Assembly: GCF_002109495.1 (NCBI RefSeq)
Contig: NZ_LVJN01000016.1
Coordinates: 147,994 to 211,993, forward strand
Length of the DNA: 64,000 nt
DNA from: Magnetofaba australis IT-1
GTDB taxonomy: Bacteria; Pseudomonadota; Magnetococcia; Magnetococcales; Magnetococcaceae
Direction: 5' to 3'
Positions 7,654 through 18,317 of the stretch are shown in pieces (the stretch's first letter is position 1; every line of letters begins with the position of its first letter). The position numbers and the translations under genes are program-made. The notes under the pieces are model-generated. The model worked only from the letters and a program-made list of their open reading frames with translations. It did not search any database and was not told where the DNA came from.

Positions 7654-8982
7654 ATGTCCATCACTTTGCGCACCCTGACCGGCGACTCCCTCACAGGCGA
7701 AATCACCCCGGCGGGGGATAAGTCGATCTCCCACCGCACCATTATTTTGGGCTCCCTGGCCGAGGGGACCACCCGCGCCACCGGACTGCTGGAGGGCGAG
7801 GACGTGCTGCGCACCATTGGCGCCTTCCGCGCCATGGGGGCGGAGATCGTGCGCCAGGGTCCGGGTCAATATGAGATCACCGGGCAAGGGGTGGATGGAC
7901 TCAAAGAGCCTGGGGATGTGCTGGATATGGGCAACTCCGGCACCGCCATGCGGCTGCTGTCGGGCCTGCTGGCCAGCCAGCCGTTCTACTCGGTGCTCAC
8001 CGGCGACCACAGCCTGCGCTCGCGCCCTATGGGGCGGGTGGTGACGCCGCTGCGCAAAATGGGCGCGCGCATCACTGGCCGCGATGGCGGTCGTCTGGCT
8101 CCGCTCACCATTGAGGGCGGCGAACTGGTCCCCATCACCTATGAGAGCCCGGTGGCCTCGGCGCAGGTGAAGTCCTGCGTGCTGTTGGCGGGACTCAACA
8201 CCGCAGGCGAGACCACGGTGATCGAACCGGCCCCCACTCGCGACCACACCGAACGCATGCTCACCGCGTTCGGCGCCGAGGTTGAGCGCGACGGCTTGAA
8301 GGTGACCGTGGATGGCTGGCCGGAGCTGAAGGCGCAGAGCATCGAAGTGCCCGCCGATATCTCCGCGGCGGCGTTCCCCATGGTGGCGGCGCTGATCACC
8401 CCGGGTTCGGACATCATCATTCGCAATGTGGGCATGAACCCCACCCGCACCGGCATTCTGGCGCTGCTGGACTTGATGGGGGCGAACATCGAGCGCATCA
8501 ATGAGCGCAATGCGGGCGGCGAGCCGGTGGCGGATCTGCATGTGCGCTACAGCGAACTGCGCGGCATCGACGCCCCGCGCGAGGTCGCCCCGGCGGCTAT
8601 TGATGAGTACCCCATCTTCTTTGTCGCCGCCGCCCTGGCTGACGGCGTCACCGAAGCGCGCGGCATCGAGGAGTTGCGGGTCAAAGAGAGCGACCGCATC
8701 AGCGCCATGGCCAAGGGCTTGACGGCGTTGGGGGCGGAGTTCACCGAGTATCCCGACGGCGCGCGCATCGTTGGTAACCCCAACGGGCTCAAAGGCGGCG
8801 CCACGGTGGACTCCGATACCGACCACCGCATCGCCATGTCGCTGTTGGTGGCGGGGCTGCGCTGCGCCGAGCCGGTGACGGTGACCCGCTGCGACAACAT
8901 CAACACCTCGTTCCCCGGCTTCGCCACATCCATGGGCGCGCTGGGCATGCGCGTTGAAGAGGTAGCGGAGCCGCAGTCATGA
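7654..8982 (+). CDS. aroA: 3-phosphoshikimate 1-carboxyvinyltransferase (EPSP synthase)
   Basis: AroA condenses shikimate 3-phosphate with phosphoenolpyruvate in the shikimate pathway. The 442-residue protein has GDKSISHR at the N-terminus, RPMGRVVTPLRKMGA, ASAQVKSCVLLAGLNTAG, DEYPIFFVAAALADG and LRVKESDRISAMAKG. Several of these blocks resemble the class II (CP4-like) enzymes, but the active-site loop reads NSGTAMRL, with Gly where CP4 has Ala. The start at 7654 (MSITLRTLTG) follows an AGAGG site. The longer frame from 7606 adds 16 unlikely residues. The stop overlaps the cmk start by four bases (ATGA), so the two are translationally coupled. Confidence 0.96.
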   Translation: MSITLRTLTGDSLTGEITPAGDKSISHRTIILGSLAEGTTRATGLLEGEDVLRTIGAFRAMGAEIVRQGPGQYEITGQGVDGLKEPGDVLDMGNSGTAMRLLSGLLASQPFYSVLTGDHSLRSRPMGRVVTPLRKMGARITGRDGGRLAPLTIEGGELVPITYESPVASAQVKSCVLLAGLNTAGETTVIEPAPTRDHTERMLTAFGAEVERDGLKVTVDGWPELKAQSIEVPADISAAAFPMVAALITPGSDIIIRNVGMNPTRTGILALLDLMGANIERINERNAGGEPVADLHVRYSELRGIDAPREVAPAAIDEYPIFFVAAALADGVTEARGIEELRVKESDRISAMAKGLTALGAEFTEYPDGARIVGNPNGLKGGATVDSDTDHRIAMSLLVAGLRCAEPVTVTRCDNINTSFPGFATSMGALGMRVEEVAEPQS

Positions 8983-9662
8983 GCGACCGCTTCCTGGTGG
9001 CGGTGGATGGTCCGGCGGGGGCGGGCAAAGGCACGGTGTGCCGCGAGGCGGCGCGCCAGTTTGGCCTGGCCTATCTGGACACCGGCGCGCTCTATCGCGC
9101 CGTCGGACTGCACGCCCTGCAGCAGGATCAATGGGATCCCGAGGCGCTGGCGCAGTGGGCTGCGCAGATGGACTTCACCTTCCGTGATCTGGGCGCCGAA
9201 GTGGGATTCCACGCCTTTTTGGATGGCGTCGACGTGCACGAGCAGTTGCGCCGCGAAGAGAGTGGCGTGGCGGCGTCCAAGGTGGCGTCGATGCTCCCGG
9301 TGCGCGCCGCGCTGCTGGATTTCCAACGCGCCTATGGCGCGCCGGGGGCGGCGATTCTGGATGGCCGCGACGTCGGCACGGTGGTGCTGCCCGATGCGCA
9401 GGTGAAAATTTTTCTCACGGCGTCCCTTGACGCACGGGCAAAACGCCGGACTTTGGAGTTGCAGGAGAAGGGAGAATCTGTTAGCTTCACTCAGATTCGG
9501 GACCAGATGGCCCAACGCGACGAACGGGACGCCAAAAGAAGTCATGCGCCCATGGTCGTCGCCGCAGGGGCCACGGTAGTGGACACCAGCGAACTGACCC
9601 TGCCCCAGAGCGTGCAAACGGTGGCGCGGATCATCGCCCGCCAACGCGACGCCGCCGACTGA
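8979..9662 (+). CDS. cmk: Cytidylate kinase
   Basis: Cmk phosphorylates CMP and dCMP to the diphosphates. The 227-residue protein has the P-loop DGPAGAGKGTVCREAA, the NMP-binding segment YLDTGALYRAVGL, DGRDVGTVVLPDAQVK and the lid region around RDQMAQRDERDAKR. It overlaps the end of aroA by four bases and is followed by a terminator and then rpsA. The aroA-cmk-rpsA order is widespread in Proteobacteria and supports all three identities. Confidence 0.96.
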   Translation: MSDRFLVAVDGPAGAGKGTVCREAARQFGLAYLDTGALYRAVGLHALQQDQWDPEALAQWAAQMDFTFRDLGAEVGFHAFLDGVDVHEQLRREESGVAASKVASMLPVRAALLDFQRAYGAPGAAILDGRDVGTVVLPDAQVKIFLTASLDARAKRRTLELQEKGESVSFTQIRDQMAQRDERDAKRSHAPMVVAAGATVVDTSELTLPQSVQTVARIIARQRDAAD

Positions 9663-9720
9663 AGCCTCAGTGCGGTCGGCGTTCAACTCGCAAAGCCCGT
9701 CCCGACACATAGTCATCGCG

Positions 9721-9752
9721 CGAGAGTCCGTTTTGCGGACTCTCGTTTTTGT
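9721..9752 (+). terminator. Terminator between cmk and rpsA
   Basis: A perfect ten-base stem CGAGAGTCCG / CGGACTCTCG with a TTTTG loop is followed by TTTTTGT, about 60 bases past the cmk stop. It implies that rpsA has its own promoter in the remaining 90 bases. Confidence 0.85.
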
Positions 9753-9842
9753 CTGTAAACCGCGGCTTGCTCCAGATTCAAGAGGAGCTGGCTGTTTTGG
9801 ATCAACTTCAACCCGTATCGGCAAGGCGCAGAGGAAACTCAA

Positions 9843-11570
<1,728 letters not shown>

Positions 11571-11593
11571 GCGTTCCGCTCTGCAGTGAAGTG

Positions 11594-11632
11594 AAACGGC
11601 CCGCCCGGGCATCCTGGGCGGGCCGTTTTTTT
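11594..11632 (+). terminator. Rho-independent terminator of rpsA
   Basis: An AACGGCCCGCCC / GGGCGGGCCGTT stem ends in a run of seven T residues, 24 bases after the stop. Confidence 0.93.
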
Positions 11633-11659
11633 CTGTGTGGCGGCAGAGGCGCGTGGGCT

Positions 11660-11960
11660 GGATCCCAACTGTACAGAGTGTTGAATGTTTGCGTGACGCA
11701 GGTGGAGCTAGCGCTGACTATTGGCCGCCGACAGGTCGGCGGCGGGATTCTTAAGGGTCCATGACCCTTAAGCGGGGTGTGGGGCGGCGCCCCACGGTGT
11801 GGTTATTGACTTTTGGGGAGTTTGAGGGCGCAGCCCTCAATATCTTCTCTTTTCAAAATCCTTTTTTTATTTTGCGGCGACTATATTTTGGAGCTCGAGG
11901 GCTATGCCCTCGATATCTTCCATCGCCAGAATCGCCCATGCCCAATTTTGAATGCGACAG
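11660..11960 (+). repeat. Mosaic palindromic element, copy 4 (composite)
   Basis: The head AATGTTTGCGTGACGCAGG is followed by a CCGCCGAC/GTCGGCGG hairpin, a CTTAAGGGTC/GACCCTTAAG hairpin, a GGGGCGGCGCCCC hairpin and the tail GAGGGCGCAGCCCTCAATAT. A right end GCGGCGACTATA then appears at 11874-11885. After it comes a second tail (GAGGGCTATGCCCTCGATAT) and a different right end. Two copies have apparently recombined or nested. From 11961 to 12201 I see no gene or clear signal. Confidence 0.8.
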
Positions 11961-12201
11961 GGTGTCTTCCTCTTTGCGCCGCGTGGGGCGCAATCATATT
12001 GACGCGCCGCCTTGCCACGGCTTACCGTAGATCTATTGAACTCGACCGGCAAAAGTCCACGATTTATCGCATTTCTGGACGCTACGCGCCGGTTGTCTGT
12101 TTGTCAGCATGGCGCCCGTTGCAAATGCTCCAACCGTGGCGCACGTCGACATGCAACGCGATTTCGCACCCATCCGCTCTTCTGACCATATGACGTAAAC
12201 C

Positions 12202-14439
12202 ATGGCGGCAAAACGGCAATATCTGACGATTTTCGTGATCATGGCGGCCACGCTGGTGGCGGACATCGGCCTGAGCCTGTGGATCATCAAAATCGGCGAC
12301 GACTCAGCCTACGCGGTGGATATCGCCGGGCGTCAGCGCATGCTCACCCAACGCATCGCCAAACATCAGCTCTACTATCAACTCAGCCGCGAAGAGCGCT
12401 GGTTCTATCGCATTCAGAACGATGTGCAGCTGTTTGACGCCTCATTGCGCGCGTTGCGGTTTGGCGGCGTTGTGTCGGCGCAGATCGATGGCGGAGATGT
12501 GCGGCAAGTGCATTTGCAAGCGCCCTCCACTGCGGTCAAAAAGAGGCTCGATGAGGTCGCCGCGCTGTGGGCTCCTTATGCGGAGTATATATCCCAGCCG
12601 CACAATTGGCTGCGGGAGGTCCCACGCATTGATGAAACCCGCGCGCGGGAGAATGCTGAGCTGCTGCAGGCGATGCACGCTTCGGTGGAGAAGCTGGTGC
12701 AGGTGCGTTCGCTCAACGAACGGTTCGCCATCCGCCTGATTGTTCTGATCTCCATAGCCAGCCTGTTGCTGACTGCGTTTCTCACCCGCAATCAATATCA
12801 CGAGCAGCGCCAGAGCCGCCGCGCCCTGGATGAGGCGCAGCAGCAGATGACGCTGTTCAAAGAGATGGTGGAGAGCGCCGATGACCCCTTCTATATACTG
12901 AATCTGGCCGAAGGGGGGCGCATGGTCTACGTCAACCAGGCCGCCGCCGACCACTTTGGCGCGCCGCGGGAGGTGATCGCCTCCTGGCGCTTGCCGGATT
13001 GGGATGCGGAATTCACCTATGAGATGATTGGGCCCATCACCGAACGCATCCAGCAGGGGGAGGGGTTTACCCTACAGCGCACCCACCGCTTGGCGGATGG
13101 CGCCCTCGTGCCGGTGGAGGTCTCGGTCAACCGGTATATCGATTCCGACGATAACCTCTGCGCCTACGGCTGGATTCGCAATGTCAGCGAACGGTTGAAA
13201 ACGGAGAGCCTGCAAAAAGAGGCCATTGAGCAAGCTGAATTGGCCAATCAGGCGAAGTCGGAGTTCCTGGCCAACATGAGCCATGAGATTCGCACGCCGC
13301 TGAATGTGATCATCGGCATGAGCGATCTGATTGATGACGGCAATCTTGATCATACCTCGAAGGACTATTTGCGCGTGATCCACGACGCCGGAGAGGCGCT
13401 GCTGGCGCTGATCAACGATATTCTGGATCTCTCCAAAATCGAATCCGGCCAATTGGAACTGGAAGCCGAGTGTGTGGATCTGTTCGATCTGAGCCAGTCG
13501 GTGGTCAACATCTTCCGTCATGTGGCCAGCCAGAAGGGCGTCACAGTGGACTCCTTCTACGATCCTGAGCTGCCCGAGTTCATCATGGTCGATGCCCAAC
13601 GTCTGCGGCAGGTGTTGATCAATCTGGTGGGCAACGCCATGAAGTTCACCGAAACCGGCGGCGTGTGGCTGGGCCTGCGCGCCTCCCCGCATCACCGCGT
13701 GATGTTCGAGGTGATGGACACCGGCATCGGCATCCCCGCCGAGCGCATGGAAGCGGTGTTTCAACCGTTTGAGCAGGCGGACTCCTCGGTGACGCGCAAA
13801 TATGGCGGCACCGGTTTGGGGCTCTCCATCTGTCGGCGGCTGGTGGATAAAATGGGCGGACAGCTGCTGGCCACCAGCGAACAGGGCTCCGGTAGCGTCT
13901 TCTTCTTCAGCATTCCCCTGGCGGCGCCCAGTGACGAGCAGATTGCGGCGCTGCGCGACGGACGCAAGCAAGCGCGCATGACGCGGCAGGGCGACAAGCG
14001 CAAGCGGCCGCGCACGGACCATGGAGCGTCGCACACGCCGCGTCGCGTGCTGGTGGCGGATGACTCGCCGGACAATCAAAAATTGATCCGCGCCTACTTG
14101 GCAAAATCGGCGCATTCGTTTGATATCGTCGGCAATGGCCGCGAGGTCATTGAGATGTGGCGGCGCAACGCCTACGACATCATTTTCATGGATGTGCAGA
14201 TGCCGGAGATGGATGGATTGAGCGCCGCCAAACGGATCCGTCAGCAAGAGCGCGAAATGGATCAGGCCCCGATTCCCATTGTCGCCCTGACCGCACACGC
14301 CATGCGCGAGGATGAGGCCAAATCACTGGCTGCGGGGTGTGATTTCCACGTCACCAAGCCCATCAAGAAGGCGCGCCTGCTGAACATCATCGAGGATTGC
14401 GCGCGCCTGCCGGACGCGAGCCAGGAGAGCGATGCTTAG
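12202..14439 (+). CDS. Membrane hybrid sensor histidine kinase with PilJ-like sensor, PAS and receiver domains
   Basis: The 745-residue two-component kinase has a first transmembrane helix at residues about 8-28. A periplasmic helical sensor begins with DIAGRQRMLTQRIAKHQ, the signature of the PilJ/NarX-type N-terminal domain. A second helix (about 172-192) and a PAS domain (about 215-335) follow. HisKA has the phospho-acceptor histidine in NMSHEIRTPLNVIIG (around 361), and the ATPase domain has GNAMKFTETGG and GTGLGLSI. The C-terminal receiver has its phospho-Asp in IIFMDVQMPEMDG (around 662) and Lys in VTKPIKK. There is no partner regulator nearby, so output is probably through an unlinked phosphotransfer protein. 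Confidence 0.93.
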   Translation: MAAKRQYLTIFVIMAATLVADIGLSLWIIKIGDDSAYAVDIAGRQRMLTQRIAKHQLYYQLSREERWFYRIQNDVQLFDASLRALRFGGVVSAQIDGGDVRQVHLQAPSTAVKKRLDEVAALWAPYAEYISQPHNWLREVPRIDETRARENAELLQAMHASVEKLVQVRSLNERFAIRLIVLISIASLLLTAFLTRNQYHEQRQSRRALDEAQQQMTLFKEMVESADDPFYILNLAEGGRMVYVNQAAADHFGAPREVIASWRLPDWDAEFTYEMIGPITERIQQGEGFTLQRTHRLADGALVPVEVSVNRYIDSDDNLCAYGWIRNVSERLKTESLQKEAIEQAELANQAKSEFLANMSHEIRTPLNVIIGMSDLIDDGNLDHTSKDYLRVIHDAGEALLALINDILDLSKIESGQLELEAECVDLFDLSQSVVNIFRHVASQKGVTVDSFYDPELPEFIMVDAQRLRQVLINLVGNAMKFTETGGVWLGLRASPHHRVMFEVMDTGIGIPAERMEAVFQPFEQADSSVTRKYGGTGLGLSICRRLVDKMGGQLLATSEQGSGSVFFFSIPLAAPSDEQIAALRDGRKQARMTRQGDKRKRPRTDHGASHTPRRVLVADDSPDNQKLIRAYLAKSAHSFDIVGNGREVIEMWRRNAYDIIFMDVQMPEMDGLSAAKRIRQQEREMDQAPIPIVALTAHAMREDEAKSLAAGCDFHVTKPIKKARLLNIIEDCARLPDASQESDA

Positions 14440-14465
14440 AGCTTCTTTCAAAAAGGAGCCCTGCC

Positions 14466-14685
14466 CGCCTCAACAGCCCAATGTTTGCCTGACGCAGGCC
14501 CGGCTTGCGCTGACTATTGGCCGCCGACTGGTCGGCGGCGGGGTCTGGGGGCGTTGCCCCCAGCGGGATGTGGGGCGGCGCCCCACGGTGTGGGTGTTGG
14601 GAGCTCGAGGGCGAAGCCCTCGATATCTTCCATCGCCAAAACCGCCAATGTCCGATTTTGAATTCAACTGAGTATAGTGACTATA
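14466..14685 (+). repeat. Mosaic palindromic element, copy 5
   Basis: The head is AATGTTTGCCTGACGCAGG. Hairpins CCGCCGACTGGTCGGCGG, CTGGGGGCGTTGCCCCCAG and GTGGGGCGGCGCCCCAC follow, then the tail GAGGGCGAAGCCCTCGATAT. It ends with a diverged right module and TATAGTGACTATA, itself a 13-base palindrome. It lies between the convergent kinase and receptor genes and may double as their terminator region. Confidence 0.82.
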
Positions 14686-14713
14686 AGACGACGCGCTTTG
14701 GTGATTCCTTTGA

Positions 14714-16555
14714 CTACACCATGCGCTTGAGTCTCTGCGCGATGCCGTTGAGGTTCTGCAGCCCGGTTTTGACCTGGGAGATGCCGTCGCCGCTCTCCTT
14801 GGCGCCCACTTGAATGGTGGACATGGCGCTGACGATCTGCCGGATGGCGGTGGACTGCTGACGCATATTCAGCGAGATCTGCTGCGCGCTCTCGGCGGCG
14901 GATTGCACCGATTCGGCCACCCCCTGGAAGGCGTCGGCGGTCTGGCGCGTCACCGCCATGCCGCCGTGTATGCTCTGAGCGCCCGCATCGGTGGCTGATA
15001 CCGCATCGCTGGCGGCCTGTTGAATTTCATTCACCAGGGTGCTGATGCGCTCGGCCGATTGCTTGCTCTCGCTGGCCAGTTTGCGCGTCTCCATGGCCAA
15101 TACGGTGAAACCCTGCCCATGTTCGCCTGCGCGCACCGCCTCAATGGAGGCGTTGATGGCCAGCATCTTGGTCTCATTGGCGAAATCCACCATCAGTTTG
15201 GAGATATCGGCAATGGCGCCGGTGCGCTCGGAGAGCAGAGTGATCTGCGCCGAGATCGCCTCCATGCGCGCCATCACCTCCTCCATCTGCTCCAAACTCT
15301 CCTCCACCAGGGTCAAGCCCTGGTGCGAACGGCCCAAGGCGCGCTGCGCGCTTAAGGCGGAGGCGTCGGCCTGATCCGACGACTGCCGCGCCGACGCATT
15401 GAGCTCCTCCAAGGTGACGTTGATCTCATTGACGGCGGTAACCTGCTGGGCGGCGACGCGCTCCTGCTGGGTGGCGGAGGCGGAGATTTGGGTGGAGGAG
15501 GCGGAGAGTACGGTGGAGATCTCGTGCACCGGTTGGCTGATGGCGCGGCTCAGGAGCCAAGCCAGGAACGCGCCCACAATCAGTGCGGCAATCACCGCCA
15601 GAATGATCACAAAGCGGGTCTGTTTGGCGTTGGTCACCATCTGCTGCTCACTCAGCAGGCTCTTCTGGATGACGCTACCCATCTCATGGAAGTGACCTTT
15701 GAGCAGATCCAGTTGCGGTTGAGTCTCCTGAGTGAAGATGCGCTCGGCTTCCACCTTGCCCGCCAGATTGCTTTGTGCGCGTTCGCGCATCTGTTTGAGC
15801 AGATTGCGGGTTTTCTCCAGAGCAGGCGTTACGGACTGACGGTAGATTTTGGCCGCTTGCTTATAGTTGCCTTGGCGCAGGGCGTTACGCGCTTTGCGTC
15901 CAGCGGCGTGCAGCGCCACATGTTGCGGTTCAATGGCGTCCAGAAGATGTTTGAGAACGGGATCGGTTTGCAGGGTGGCGCGGTTCTCCCCATGGGAGAG
16001 GAAACGTCCCAAGGCGCACTGTTTGGGATTCCACTCCACGGAGATATCGCGCTCGCGCAGCATGATGCTCTCGGCGATTTTGGCCGACCACGCCATATGA
16101 TCAGCTACGGCGGCGGCCAGCACTCCCGGTAGTTCCGGGTTCGCGTGTTGATACACCTCGGAGATCTTCCAGGCGGACAGATGCAGCAGACGGTGGGGCT
16201 CCTCCACGGCGGTGAGGATCGGTTTGAGATCCGGCGCCAGCTCCTCGGCGTGGGCGCGCGCGTCGCCGTAGTACCATTGGCCAAAGCCGCAGCGGGTGTG
16301 GTCCAGCTCCACGCCGATCTCATTGACCGCCGGGTCATGAATAAAGGCGCTGACGCTGTTGACCCAGTTGAGGTGGTCCAGCTCCCGTTGCAGCACGCTG
16401 CCCTGCAGGCGATTGCTGGCGGTAACCTCAACGCCGTCGGCGACGATGCGCGAGACGCCAAACAGGGACCAACCGGCAATGATCGCCAGCAGCGCCAGAA
16501 TGGTTGCGATGCTGGAGAGAATCTTGGCGCCCAGGGTCAACTGCTTCCAGATCAT
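14714..16555 (-). CDS. Methyl-accepting chemotaxis protein with tandem CZB-like sensor region
   Basis: This 613-residue chemoreceptor has transmembrane helix 1 at residues about 13-32 and helix 2 at about 310-331 (IILAVIAALIVGAFLAWLLS). The region between contains two successive zinc-binding CZB-like blocks. The first has DHLNWVNSVSAFI, then HTRCGFGQWYYG and PHRLLH. The second has DHMAWSAKIAE, then PKQCALGRFLSHGE and PQHVALH. The cytoplasmic part has the receptor hairpin tip MLAINASIEAVRAGEHGQGF. CZB domains usually lie in the cytoplasm and sense zinc or hypochlorous acid, so a periplasmic pair is unusual. The gene stands alone. Confidence 0.9.
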   Translation of the reverse strand: MIWKQLTLGAKILSSIATILALLAIIAGWSLFGVSRIVADGVEVTASNRLQGSVLQRELDHLNWVNSVSAFIHDPAVNEIGVELDHTRCGFGQWYYGDARAHAEELAPDLKPILTAVEEPHRLLHLSAWKISEVYQHANPELPGVLAAAVADHMAWSAKIAESIMLRERDISVEWNPKQCALGRFLSHGENRATLQTDPVLKHLLDAIEPQHVALHAAGRKARNALRQGNYKQAAKIYRQSVTPALEKTRNLLKQMRERAQSNLAGKVEAERIFTQETQPQLDLLKGHFHEMGSVIQKSLLSEQQMVTNAKQTRFVIILAVIAALIVGAFLAWLLSRAISQPVHEISTVLSASSTQISASATQQERVAAQQVTAVNEINVTLEELNASARQSSDQADASALSAQRALGRSHQGLTLVEESLEQMEEVMARMEAISAQITLLSERTGAIADISKLMVDFANETKMLAINASIEAVRAGEHGQGFTVLAMETRKLASESKQSAERISTLVNEIQQAASDAVSATDAGAQSIHGGMAVTRQTADAFQGVAESVQSAAESAQQISLNMRQQSTAIRQIVSAMSTIQVGAKESGDGISQVKTGLQNLNGIAQRLKRMV

Positions 16556-16719
16556 TGCCTTCGCCGCTCCATCATCTGCGTCAATAGCGCCGCTCGGCTC
16601 TATTGCAAAAGAGAAAAAACAGTCTATTCAGAGTAAGCATTGATGGCTGAAAAAACCAGCAATCACTGGTGTTATGACAACGCTTGGGCGGGCTATTGTG
16701 ATACGCCGTACGCCTCACT

Positions 16720-17832
16720 TCACAGCGAACATGCAGTGTTGGCGCCGTTCAGCCGCTGTTTGAGGGCCGCCACCCGCGCAAACGCCTGATCAATGCGCGC
16801 CACAGACAGCACGCCGGAACGCACAGCCTGCACGACACGGCGCGCGATGCGCGCGGGCAGGTGGCGGTCAAAGGCGAAGAAGTTGGACAGCAGCACCAAG
16901 TCATTGCCCGCCGCCAAGGCCGCCAGCGCCGCTTGTTGCGGCGTATTGGCGTAGCTCTCCACGGCGACGACCATCTGCAGATCGTCGGTGATCACCACGC
17001 CATCAAAGCCGATCTCATGACGCAGACGCCCCTCGATCACCCGGGCCGATAACGACGCGGGCGCGTCAGGATCCAACTCCGAAACGAACACATGCGCCGT
17101 CATCACCAAGTCCACCGTATTGGCCTGGGTCAGAAGCCGATAGGGGCGCAGCTCCTCGGCGCGCCAGTCGGCGCTGGCGTTGACCGCGCCTTTGTGGGTG
17201 TCGCCGCAGGCGGTCCCGTGGCCGGGGAAGTGTTTGAGGGCGGTGAGAACGCCCGCATCGCGATGGCCCTGCACGAACGCCTGGGCGTAACGGACTACGC
17301 TGCGGGCATCGGCGCCGAAACTGCGCCCCCAACGGCCAATGATGGGGCTGTTGGGATTGAGATTAAGATCCACCACCGGGGCCAGATTCAGCGTCACGCC
17401 ATAACGGCGCAGCTCACACGCCATCTGTTGGTAGAGCGCGCGCGCCTGCGCGGGGGAGTGGGCGGCGGCGACGCGGGCGGGAGCGGGGAATCCGCTGAAC
17501 CCATTGCGGGCGGCGAGGCGGGAGACGCGCCCGCCCTCCTGGTCGATGGCGATGAGCGGGCGGGGAGTTGCGCCGGGCGGCGCCAGCGCAGCGGTGAGTT
17601 GAGACAGCTCGTCGGGGGTGTGAAAATTGTAGTCGTGCAGCAGCACGCCGCCGATGCGTCCGGCGGCCAGATCCCGCCGGGTCTGCTGCGCCCAGGGCGC
17701 ATCGGGGCCGACGCCCCGATACCCCACCAGGATCAACTGGCCGACTTTGCGCGCCAGGGCGATCTCATCAGGGTCGGTCAAGCGCGGCGGCGGGGGCCAG
17801 TCCAACGCCCAACGCATCCTGCAGCGCCACAA
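16720..17832 (-). CDS. Glycoside hydrolase family 3, beta-N-acetylhexosaminidase (NagZ-like)
   Basis: NagZ-type enzymes release N-acetylglucosamine from peptidoglycan fragments during cell-wall recycling. The 370-residue protein has the GH3 catalytic-domain motifs KVGQLILVGYRG, PLIAIDQEGGRVSRL, NLAPVVDLN, LKHFPGHGTACGDTHKG (the His/Asp-containing loop typical of NagZ) and GVVITDDLQM with the nucleophile Asp. The N-terminus is odd: TTG start and WRCRMRWALDWPPPPR before the conserved part. A repeat element ends 31 bases upstream. An overlapping frame reads more naturally there (VINASGDAIVALQDALGVGL), so the start may be displaced or frameshifted. An ATG at 17817 is an alternative start. Confidence 0.88.
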   Translation of the reverse strand: MWRCRMRWALDWPPPPRLTDPDEIALARKVGQLILVGYRGVGPDAPWAQQTRRDLAAGRIGGVLLHDYNFHTPDELSQLTAALAPPGATPRPLIAIDQEGGRVSRLAARNGFSGFPAPARVAAAHSPAQARALYQQMACELRRYGVTLNLAPVVDLNLNPNSPIIGRWGRSFGADARSVVRYAQAFVQGHRDAGVLTALKHFPGHGTACGDTHKGAVNASADWRAEELRPYRLLTQANTVDLVMTAHVFVSELDPDAPASLSARVIEGRLRHEIGFDGVVITDDLQMVVAVESYANTPQQAALAALAAGNDLVLLSNFFAFDRHLPARIARRVVQAVRSGVLSVARIDQAFARVAALKQRLNGANTACSL

Positions 17833-17862
17833 TGGCGTCGCCGCTGGCGTTGATCACGGTAA

Positions 17863-18161
17863 TATAGTCACCCCAATTCAGAATTGCACAGGCTCCTCAA
17901 TGTTTGTGTGACACAGGTAAAGCTTGCGCTGACTATTGGCCTCCGGCTGGCCGGAGGCGGGATTCTTAAGGGTCTGTGACCCTTAAGCGGGTGTGGGCGG
18001 GCCCACGATTCGGCAGGATTGCCGAATCGGACTCGCGCAGCGAGCCCGAAGGGTGAGGGCCATGGATGGCCCGAATCACGGTTTGGCCTTTGGGAGCTCG
18101 AGGGCGGAGCCCTCGATATCTTCTCGCTTCAAATGTCTAATTCTCTTCTGCGGCGACTATA
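17863..18161 (+). repeat. Mosaic palindromic element, copy 6 (full length)
   Basis: It is bounded by TATAGTCACC and GGCGACTATA. The leader is CAATTCAGAATTGCACAGG and the head CAATGTTTGTGTGACACAGG. A CCTCCGGCTGGCCGGAGG hairpin, a CTTAAGGGTC/GACCCTTAAG hairpin, a GATTCGGCAGGATTGCCG hairpin, the GGGCCATGGATGGCCC cassette and the tail GAGGGCGGAGCCCTCGATAT follow. Leader, head and right end are almost identical to the IS-split copy at 47081-49176, showing a subfamily. Confidence 0.88.
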
Positions 18162-18262
18162 GGATGGCGCTGGGCGTACACTACCGCTCCCAGCGCCCCG
18201 GCCAGCAGCAATAGCGCCGTCACGCCATAACGCCAGAGACGCCGCGCGGGGCGCGCCGCCAT
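18137..18262 (-). CDS. Putative 41-residue single-pass membrane peptide, C-terminus formed by a repeat
   Basis: The short frame begins with ATG and encodes a basic start (MAARPARRLWRYG), a clear hydrophobic segment (VTALLLLAGALGAVVYA) and a short tail QRHPIVAAEEN. It starts 55 bases downstream of the thioredoxin-like gene on the same strand, so it could be co-transcribed. Its last eight or so codons and stop lie inside the right end of repeat copy 6, so the original C-terminus may have been lost. No family is recognised and coding is uncertain. Confidence 0.35.
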   Translation of the reverse strand: MAARPARRLWRYGVTALLLLAGALGAVVYAQRHPIVAAEEN

Positions 18263-18317
18263 TAGCGCCGCCGCCTCTGTCTGTGATCACTCCAGGCGGC
18301 AGCGCCGTGGGCGCAAC

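Noticed and set aside
7636..8826. Long minus-strand open frame opposite aroA (396 codons)
   Set aside because: It is a shadow of the aroA codon bias: the translation is His/Gln/Arg/Gly-rich with no motif. The plus strand is clearly aroA.
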